Below, in pieces: positions 51,557 through 61,146 of a stretch of DNA of 64,000 nucleotides (position 1 is the first letter of the stretch; each line of letters begins with the position of its first letter). Origin of the DNA: Zygaena filipendulae. Lineage: Eukaryota > Arthropoda > Insecta > Lepidoptera > Zygaenidae. A program made the translations under genes and the position numbers. The stretch covers positions 124,001 to 188,000 of the forward strand of contig CAJRBF020000012.1 of assembly GCA_907165275.2 (NCBI GenBank). Direction: 5' to 3'. The notes under the pieces were generated by a model. That model searched no databases. It was not told the origin of the DNA and saw only the letters and a list, made by a program, of their open reading frames with translations.

Positions 51557-54500
51557 ACATGCTCTAATGAAGCCAGAACTGACATAAAAATGTCAGCATC
51601 TCACAGTTGTATATTTGAAATTTAAAAAAATCGTAATTTTTTAGTGAGCGCAGTCAGAGATGGGAACTCTATTCGATAGTAAGCAACGTGACTAACTCTG
51701 TCGATTACATGCTCTAATGAGGCCAGAACTAAAATAAAAATGTCAGCATCTCACAGTTAAATATTTCAAATTTAAAAAAATCGTTTTATTTTATTGAAAA
51801 CAGTCAAGAGACGGAAACTCTTTTGGATTGTAAGCAACATGACTAAATCTGTCGATTACATGCTCTAATGAGGCCAGAACTGACATAAAAAGGTCAGCAT
51901 CTCACAGTTGTATATTTGAAATTAAAAAAATTCGTATTTTTTTATTGAGCGCAGTCAGAGATAAGAACTCTTTTGAATAGTAAGCAACATGACTAAATCT
52001 GTCGATTACATGCTCTTATGAAGCCAGAACTGACATAAAAATGTCAGCATCTCACAGTTGTATATTTGAAATTTAAAAAAATCGTAATTTTTTAGTGAGC
52101 GCAGTCAGAGATGGGAACTCTTTTCGATAGTAAGAAACGTAACTAAATCTGTCTATTACATGCTCTAATGAGGCCAGAACTGACATAAAAATGTCAGCAT
52201 CTCACAGTTGTATATTTGAAAAAAAAAAAAAATCGTATTTTTTTATTGAGTGCAGTCAGAGACGGGAACTCTTTTCGATTGTAAGCAAAATAAATAAATC
52301 TGTTGATTACATGCTCTAATGAGGCCAGAACTGACATTAAAATGTCAGCATCTCACAGTTGTAAGTTTGAAATTTCAAAAAATCGTATTTTTTTATTGAG
52401 CGCAGTCAGAGACGGGAACTCTTTTCGATAATAAGCAACATGACTAAATCTGCCGATTACATGCTCTAATGAGGCCAGAACTGACATAAAAATGTCAGCA
52501 TCTCACAGTTGTATATTTGAAATTTAAAAAAAAATAGTATTATTTTATTGAGCGCAGTCAGAGACGGGAACTCTTTTCAGTAGTAAGCAACATGACTAAA
52601 TCTGTCAATTACATGCTCTAATGAAGCCAGAACTGACATAAAAATGTCAGCATCTCACAGTTGTATATTTGAAATTTAAAAAAATCGTATTTTTTTATTG
52701 AGCGCAGTTAGAGATGGGAACTCTTTTCAATAGTAAGCAACATGACTAAATCTGTCGATTACATGCCTTAATGAGGCCAGAACTGACATAAAAATGTCAG
52801 CATCTCACAGTTGTATAGTTCAAATTTAAAAAATTCGTATTTTTTTATTGAGTGCAGTCAGAGACGGGAACTCTTTTTGATAGTAAGCAACATGACTAAA
52901 TCTGTCGATTACACTCTTTGCTGAGGCCAGAACTGACATAAAAATGTCAGCATCTCACAGTTGTATATTTGAAATTTAAAAAAATCGTATTTTTTTATTG
53001 AGCGCAGTCAGAGATGAGAACTCTTTTTGATAGTAAGCAACGTGACTAAATCTGTCGATTGCATGCTGTAATGAGGCCAGAACTGACATAAAATGTCAGC
53101 ATCTCACAGTTGTTTATTTAAAATTTAAAAAATCCTTTTTTTTTTTATTGAAAACAGTCAGAGACGGGAACTCTTTTCAGTAGTAAGCAACATGACTAAA
53201 TCTGTCGATTACATGCTCTAATGAAGCCAGAACTGACATAAAAATGTCAGCATCTCACAGTTGTATATTTCAAATTTAAAAAAATCGTATTTTTTTATTG
53301 AGCGCAGTCAGAGATGAGAACTCTTTTCAATAGTAAGCAACATGAATAAATCTGTCGATCACATGCCTTAATGAGGCCAGAACTGACATAAAAATGTCAG
53401 CATCTCACAGTTGTATAGTTCAAATTTAAAAAATTCGTATTTTTTTATTGAAAACAGTCAGAGATGGGAACTCTTTTCAGTAGTAAGCAACATGACTAAA
53501 TCTGTCGATAACATGCTCTAATGAAGCCAGAACTGACATAAAAATTTCAGCATCTCACAGTTGTATATTTGAAATTTAAAAAATTTGTATTTTTTTAATG
53601 AAAACAGTCAGAGATGGGAACTCTTTTCAGTAGTAAGCAACATGACTAAATCTGTCGATTACATGCTCTAATGAAGCCAGAACTGACATAAAAATGTCAG
53701 CATCTCACAGTTGTATATTTGAAATTTAAAAAAATCTTATTTTTTTATTGAGCGCAGTCAGAGACGGGAACTCTTTTCGATTGTAAGCAAAATAACTAAA
53801 TCTGTTGATTACATACTGTAATGAGGCCAGAACTGACATAAAAATGTCAGCATCTCACAGTTGTTTATTTAAAATTTAAAAAATCCTTTTTTTTTTATTG
53901 AAAACGGTCAGAGACGGGAACTCTTTTCTATTGCAAGAAAAATAACTAAATCTGTCGATTACATGCTCTAATGAAGCCAGGAACTGACGTAAAAATGTCA
54001 GCATCTCACAGTTGTATATTTGAAATTTAAAAAAATCGTATTTTTTTATTGAGCGTAGTCAGAGATGGGAACTCTTTTCAGTAGTAAGCAACATGACTAA
54101 ATCTATCGATTACATGCTCTAATAAAGCCAGAACTGACATAAAAATTTCAGCATCTCACAGTTGTATATTTGAAATTTAAAAAATTTGTATTTTTTTAAT
54201 GAAAACAGACAGAGGCGGGAACTCTTTTCGATGGTAAGAAACATGATTAAATCTGTCGATTTCACCCTCTACTGAGGCCCGAACTGACATAAAAATGTCA
54301 GCATCTCACAGTTGTATATTTGAAATAAAAAAAAATCGTATTTTTTTATTGAGCGCAGTCAGAGATGGGAACTCTTTTCACTAGTAAGCAAAATGACTAA
54401 ATCTGTCGATTACATGCTCTAATGAAGCCAGAACTGACATAAAAATTTCAGCATCTCACAGTTGTATATTTGAAATTTAAAAAATTAGTACTTTTTTACT

Positions 54501-57500
54501 GAGCGTAGTCAGAGATGGGAACTCTTTTCAGTAGTAAGCAACATGACTAAATCTGTCGATTACATGCTCTAATGAAGCCAGAACTGACATAAAAATGTCA
54601 GCATCTCACAGTTGTATATTTGAAATTTAATAAAATCGTATTTTTTTTATTGAGCGCAGTCAGAGATTGGAACTCTTTTCAGTAGTAAGCAACATGACTA
54701 AATCTGTCGATAACATGCTCTAATGAAGCCAGAACTGACATAAAAATGTCAGCATCTCACAGTTGTATATTTGAAATTTAAAAAAATCGTATTTTTTTAT
54801 TGAGCGCAGTTAGAGACGGGAACTCTTTTCGATAGTAAGCAACATGACTAAATCTGTTGATTACTTTCTCTGCTGAGGCCAGAACTGACATTAAAATGTC
54901 AGCATCACACAGTTGTATATTTGAAATTTAAAATAATCGTATTTTTTTATTGAGCACAGTCAGAGATGGGAACTCTTTTCGATAGTAGCAACGTAACCAA
55001 ATCTGTCGATTACATGCTCTAATGAGGCCAGAACTGACATAAAAATTTCAGCATCTCACAGTTGTATATTTGAAATTTAAAAAATTAGTACTTTTTTACT
55101 GAGCGTAGTCAGAGATGGGAACTCTTTTCAGTAGTAAGCAACATGACTAAATCTGTCGATTACATGCTCTAATGAAGCCAGAACTGACATAAAAATGTCA
55201 GCATCTCACAGTTGTATATTTGAAATTTAATAAAATCGTATTTTTTTTATTGAGCGCAGTCAGAGATGGGAACTCTTTTCAGTAGTAAGCAACATGACTA
55301 AATCTGTCGATTACATGCTCTAATGAAGCCAGAACTGACATAAAAATGTCAGCATCTCACAGTTGTATATTTGAAATTTAAAAAAATCGTATTTTTTTAT
55401 TGAGCGCAGTTAGAGACGGGAACTCTTTTCGATTGTAAGCAAAATAACTAAATCTGTTGATTACATGCTCTAATGAGGCCAGAACTGACATTAAAATGTC
55501 AGCATCTCACAGTTATATGTTTGAAATTAAAAAAAATCGTATTTTTTATTGAGCGCAGTCAGAGACGGGAACTCTTTTCGATAGTAAGGAACATGACTAA
55601 ATCTGTTGATTACTTTCTCTGCTGAGGCCAGAACTGACATTAAAATGTCAGCATCACACAGTTGTATATTTGAAATTTAAAATAATCGTGTTTTTTATTG
55701 AGCACAGTCAGAGATGGGAACTCTTTTCGATAGTAGCAACGTAACCAAATCTGTCGATTACATGCTCTAATGAGGCCAGAACTGACATAAAAATGTCAGC
55801 ATCTCTTCTTCTTCTTGTAAAATATGGCTTTCACTGTGTTACTTTACTCACAGTGACTCCGCCAATGTCACGTAGTTGAAAGTAAACGTGTCAGCATCTC
55901 ACAGTTGTATATTTAAAATTTAAAAAAAAATTGTATTTTTTTTCAATGAAAACAGTCAGAGACGGGAACTCTTTTCAATGGTAAGAAACATGATTGAATC
56001 TGTCGATTTCACCCTCTACTGAGGCCAGAACTGACATAAAAATGTCAGCATCTCACAGTTGTATATTTGAAATTTAAAAAAATAGTATTTTTTTACTGAG
56101 CGTAGTCAGAGATGGAAACTCTTTTCAGTAGTAAGCAACATGACTAAATCTGTCGATTACATGCTCTAATGAAGCCAGAACTGACATAAAAATGTCAGCA
56201 TCTCACAGCTGTATATTTGAAATTTAAAAAAATCGTATTTTTTTATTGAGCGCAGTTAGAGATGGGAACTCTTTTCAGTAGTAAGCAACATGACTAAATC
56301 TGTCGATTACATGCTCTAATGAAGCCAGAACTGACATAAAAATGTCAGCATCTCACAGTTGTATATTTGAAATTTAAAAAAATCGTATTTTTTTATTGAG
56401 CGCAGTCAGAGATGGGAACTCTTTTCAGTAGTAAGCAACATGACTAAATCTGTCGATTACATGCTCTAATGAAGCCAGAACTGACATAAAAATGTCAGCA
56501 TCTCACAGTTGTATATTAGAAATTTAAAAAAATCGTATTTTTTTATTGAGCGCAGTCAGAGACGGGAAATCTTTTCGATTGTAAGCAAAATAACTAAATC
56601 TGTTGATTACATGCTCTAATGAGGCCAGAACTGACATTAAAATGTCAGCATCTCACAGTTATATGTTTGAAATAAAAAAAAATCCTATTTTTTTATTGAG
56701 CGCAGTCAGAGACGAGAGCTCTTTTCGATAGTAAGCAACATGACTAAATCTGTCGATTACACTCTCTGCTGAGGTCAGAACTGACATTAAAATGTCAGCA
56801 TCACACAGTTGTATATTTGAAATTTAAAATAATCGTATTTTTTTATTGAGCACAGTCAGAGATGGGAACTCTTTTCGATAGTAGCAACGTAACTAAATAT
56901 ATCGATTACATACTCTAATGAGGCCACAACTGACATAAAAATATCAGCATCTCACAGTTGTATATTTAAAATTTAAAAAAAATTGTATTTTTTTAATGGA
57001 AACAGAGACGGGAACTCTTTTCGATGGTAAGAAACATGATTAAATCTGTCGATTTCACCCTCTACTGAGACCAGAACTGACATAAAAATGTCAGCATCTC
57101 ACAGTTGTATATTTGAAATTAAAAAAATTCGTATTTTTTTATTGAGCGCAGTCAGAGATGGGAACTCTTTTCAATAGTAAGCAAAATGACTAAACCAGTC
57201 AATTACATGCTCTAATGAAGCCAGAACTGACATAAAAATGTCAGCATCTCACAGTTGTATATTTGAAATTCAAAAAAAATAGTATTTTTTTACTGAGCGT
57301 AGTCAGAGGTGGGAACTCTTTTCAGTAGTAAGCAACATGACTAAATCTGTCGATTACATGCTCTAATGAAGCCAGAACTGACATAAAAATGTCAGCATCT
57401 CACAGTTGTATATTTGAAATTTAAAAAAATCGTATTTTTTTATTGAGCGCAGTCAGAGATGGGAACTCTTTTCAGTAGTAAGCAACATGACTAAATCTGT

Positions 57501-57556
57501 CGATTACATGCTCTAATGAAGCCAGAACTGACATAAAAATGTCAGCATCTCACAGT
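51557..57556 (-). repeat. 150-bp satellite array, right arm, inverted (about 40 monomers)
   Basis: Same monomer as 21820-35131, reverse orientation. Starts mid-monomer at 51557 and ends at the leader. No long higher-order unit, but a 600-bp (4-monomer) block at 54481-55080 is repeated at 55081 onward. Monomers are more diverged than in the left array core. Confidence 0.96.
55806..55888 (-). mobile_element. 83-bp retroposon fragment inside a satellite monomer
   Basis: Flanked by a perfect 12-bp duplication TGTCAGCATCTC (55794-55805 and 55889-55900). On the minus strand it ends CCATATTTTACAAGAAGAAG, a GAA-repeat tail. That is the form of a severely 5'-truncated LINE or SINE 3' end. Confidence 0.85.
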
Positions 57557-58136
57557 AATATTTACGAACTCCCTCAAAAAAGTTAAAACTCATCAGTTAT
57601 TATCGGCACGACTATGAAGTAGTATACACGACCCTAAATTAGCGACTATGATGTTAAACCATTAGCACTATTCTGAAATTGAATCAGGGAGTTTAGAATT
57701 GTTCTTTATTCAACTTCTTCTTGCGCAATTACCTCAAATATCATGAGATGCTATTATCATCTTCTGTGAAGTTTGCATCCTACCCTTAAATTGTTATTAT
57801 AAGGCCGAATCAATGGAACTATCCTTAAAATTAATCAGGATAAACAGAACTATGCTAGACATAACTTCTCGATGCTGAAATACTTCAAATTTAATGAGAT
57901 GCTGAAATTTCATTCGTGAAGTTGGCATCTCATTCTTTAAATTGCGTTTAAAATTTCAATTTTAATGCCAAATTAACGAAACTATCCTAAAAATCAATCA
58001 GCAGGTACAGAACTATGCTAGACATAACTCCTTGATGCTCAAATACTTCAAATTTTATGAGATGCTGGAATGTCATTGTGAAGTTAGCATCTCATTTTTT
58101 AAATTGCGTTAAAATTTCTATTTTAATGCCAATGTA
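57557..58136 (-). repeat. Right leader repeats (inverted)
   Basis: Reverse complement of the leader at about 21236-21819, collinear and over 90% alike by eye. Joins the outer segment directly, without the gypsy fragment seen in the left arm. Confidence 0.8.
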
Positions 58137-59300
58137 ACTTTCACCCTCCTTCATCAATTTATGAACAACATCAAAGATGTTGAACATTTTAATTTTGGCC
58201 AATTTCGTCTAATAGTTAGACCCAGTTTTACGTTGTGTTATAAATGACTCCAGTTCTTTTAGGTTGAGATTCGATTTCGTCATCATCCTATCCGCATTAT
58301 TATAATGGGTCGAGGTTGGGCTTAGGTATTAATTGAATAAAACAACCATCAATTAATTTGACATTTTATTTTAATATTTGTGCATAATATTTCTGTAAGA
58401 AATATTTATATTTAGTACACCCAACTGCGTTTGAGTTGGGTGACATTCGATCTTTATATGAACTCGCTCTACACGAACGGTTCTATTTTTAAGTGCGAGA
58501 CTACACTGTACATTTATTTAACGTCTGTGCGTTAATAGTGTTGTTAGCCCGGAAGCAGAGAGACTCCAAAGACGGTATCCTTATTACAGTGGTACACATA
58601 ATCACTAACTTACGTCTATCGACGTTAGTAGTGTTCGGATTCTGAGATAGGAATATGATGCTCATAGAACACCTCCCATACGATGTTTATTATAATCAAC
58701 TTGATATTCCAATAGGAATATTTACAATGGCTCTCACTACATAACAAGTTTATTATATAGCGAGAGGTGGAATAGCCCCGTCCTGCGCTACCCACGGTGA
58801 TGGTCATCCGCCTGCTCATAAGCAGTTACCACCCCCCCCCCACCTGTGTTGCACAAGGTAGAGAGTTCTCCAAATATGCATAACCGACATCCGTTAGAGG
58901 ATGAATCAGCTATATGAGACTGTACGTCCCGTATCAGCAGCAATCGTTGGTGGTCATAATTCGGCGGTGCCGAGACCCCTGGGTACGTGTCAGCCCGAAG
59001 ACCGAGGCCGTAATGCGGATAGTACCGCGACCTCAACACCATCCCAATAATTCAAATATAAGTGTATGAGACCAGTCTCGCCGGACATCATAACTTCAGT
59101 CGGTCAATTTGTGTTATAGTAGCTACACGTAGCTAAGGCCGAAGCCCAATTGATTGGATCACAGCTCGTCCTCGTACAACACCCACTCAGCACTCGTTCA
59201 TTTTGATAAACAAGTCGTGTTGAAAAACACAACTGTTTACCGAGATCAAGCGTTAACGACTAGGTCGTCCACAGCCGATCCCATAGTCTCTGCACAACGT
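58137..59300 (-). repeat. Right inverted-arm outer segment
   Basis: Reverse complement of 18540-19756 with indels. The outer border is blurred near 59280-59330. C10 run at 58832-58841. Short ORFs here are not supported. Confidence 0.78.
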
Positions 59301-59818
59301 AACAAAGTCACAAAGCGCATTGACTATAATTATTATGTTTGTAAAAAAAAGAAAGATTTATCTGAAAGAAGAGCGTTCAACACTCCCTTGGTGTAGGAAG
59401 CGATCCCGCGTCTCCAGTCAGCCGCATAGTCGATGATAGTTTTTGAATAACACGGAAGGCGTAGTTATTCAATAGACAAGATACAATACGTGCACAACGA
59501 AACCCGTCACGGCGAAGACAACTCAAGGCGCGGATTTTTACCTCTCCACGTTCTTACGCTCGCGACGCGCGACGTCTAACCGCTCAGGATTAGAGTTCAT
59601 CGTCGTTGTAAATTCCAATAAATTGAAAATACACGTATGCATCGAGCCGATAAGATGTGATGAATTATAATTTAATAACAATAAAATTACAATCCATACA
59701 CACCGAAAGCCTTCCTCATAATAATATTTGTCTTCGCACAAGATATCCTAACGGACGTCGAGCGCGTTGACAAGGCTTTCGTACAGAGCGACAAGTCACT
59801 AAGTACGTAAGCTCGTTC
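59301..59818. other. Unassigned stretch between the right arm and gypsy copy 2 LTR homology
   Basis: No gene seen. May be the distal end of a long gypsy 3' LTR; the counterpart in copy 1 is outside the window beyond the errantivirus. CGCGACGCGCGACG near 59557 resembles the CpG-rich words of the LTR. Confidence 0.35.
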
Positions 59819-60514
59819 GAACTCCCAACTACATCATCTTTATTGTGAAAGTGGTCGCCGGCATTCTCATCTAAGACCTTCACGTGAGACTCCAATATAA
59901 TTATTTAGATTTGTATAATAATACAATATCTGTATACGAGCTACCACCAAACTCGTTTGTCAACACTCTATGTTAACTTAATATTTAGATAAGCATAATA
60001 ATGCAAATCTATATTCGAGCCACCACCAAACTCGTTTAACAACATTTAATGTTGTATACGCGACGCGCTCTACGCGCGACGCGTAGCCTCTCGACTCGCT
60101 CGTCCGCCCGCCGCGCGATGCCACTTCACGTCTCAGCCGCCCGCGTGGATACTGGCGGTGCGTTCGCGTCTCGTTTGAGAGGGGTATGCGGGGGGTTGGG
60201 GGGTGCAAGTCGATATCACCGTTACATCTGAAACCAAGCACACGGTTAATATACCTTATTATAAACATTTTATTTCATATGAATAATTACTTTATTCATT
60301 TTAGTTTATGAATTATACATCAATAATCATATAAACTTTAGATTTCGAGTTTATCAACTCGCAATACTTTAAATATATTTCAACTTAAGTTTTATAGTGT
60401 ATTATATCATAATACATTATACATATAGTGTATTATGTTATAATACATTATACATATATCTTTAAACTGCTTTTTCGAATATAAATAAATTTTTAAGCCT
60501 CATAGGGCGTCACA
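59819..60514 (-). repeat. Gypsy copy 2 3' LTR (at least 696 bp)
   Basis: Collinear with 4602-5115 plus 7952-8102. Has a duplicated AT palindrome block (60400-60460) that is single in copy 1. Starts TGTGACGCCC on the minus strand at 60514. The left border is uncertain. Confidence 0.7.
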
Positions 60515-60516
60515 AT

Positions 60517-60524
60517 CCCCCCCC
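60517..60524 (-). promoter_or_regulatory. Polypurine tract of gypsy copy 2
   Basis: Eight C on +, directly next to the LTR. Confidence 0.75.
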
Positions 60525-61146
60525 AAAGTTTTATGAAACACTGAGTAATAAAACTTTCTAAGTTATTTTCGCCTCTTTAATTATACCATAAATTTATTAT
60601 TTTTTTGGGAAGCAGCCGCCCCAACACCCCTCCAACCACATTCAATCGTTCACCAATAAGTGATGTGGAATGGCGATGTGTTTGTTATGGTATTAATTAG
60701 TTTTGCTAGATCTCATATAGTTATGCTTTATCGCATAATAGGCGATTAAAGTATGTTTGTTATATCAAGACATCTTTTGGTTTTTGAACCAATATATATT
60801 GTTTAACTGATTGAATGTGATTGAGCCACTTCTCCCTGACCCAATTTTTTTCTATGTCTTTATTCACTTAAATAATTATCACAATTATTTATGTACATTC
60901 GAATCAACAATATTTACAATCTTAAGATACAATCTTAATGATTAGCTCCTTCTTACAATATTATTAACAATCATATCAGGGTACAATCTTAATAATATTT
61001 ATTACATCGAATCAACAACATCAACAATCATAAGATACAATCTTAATGATTATTATTTCGAATCAACAACATTATTTACATATTAACAACCATCTTAAAC
61101 ATTAAAAATGTTTACATTATTATCGGACCTTCGGGGTAGTCCTTTA
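60525..61146 (-). other. Gypsy copy 2 3' UTR with short tandem repeats
   Basis: Non-coding; repeats of AAGATACAATCTTAATGATTA and ATTCGAATCAACAA between about 60895 and 61095, one unit more than copy 1. Confidence 0.7.

Larger units (their letters stand above)
18529..59330. mobile_element. Giant inverted-arm structure (Foldback-like) with satellite-filled arms
   Basis: Left arm: outer segment 18540-19756, leader repeats 20986-21819, satellite 21820-35131. Right arm, inverted: satellite 51557-57556, leader 57557-58136, outer segment 58137 to about 59300. The spacer (35132-51556) is unrelated nested BEL/LINE DNA. Long inverted repeats made of tandem repeats are the hallmark of Foldback elements; the size and 150-bp unit here are unlike the Drosophila ones I know. 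No transposase is seen. An inverted duplication of a satellite locus is the alternative. Confidence 0.5.

Noticed and set aside
18529..59330. A single Maverick/Polinton or Helitron
   Set aside because: No polymerase B, integrase, Rep/helicase or capsid genes belong to the arms; the spacer genes are ordinary BEL and LINE pieces.
58625..60268. Several 60-96 codon ORFs
   Set aside because: Located in inverted-arm or LTR repeats, overlapping on both strands, not preserved between paralogous copies.
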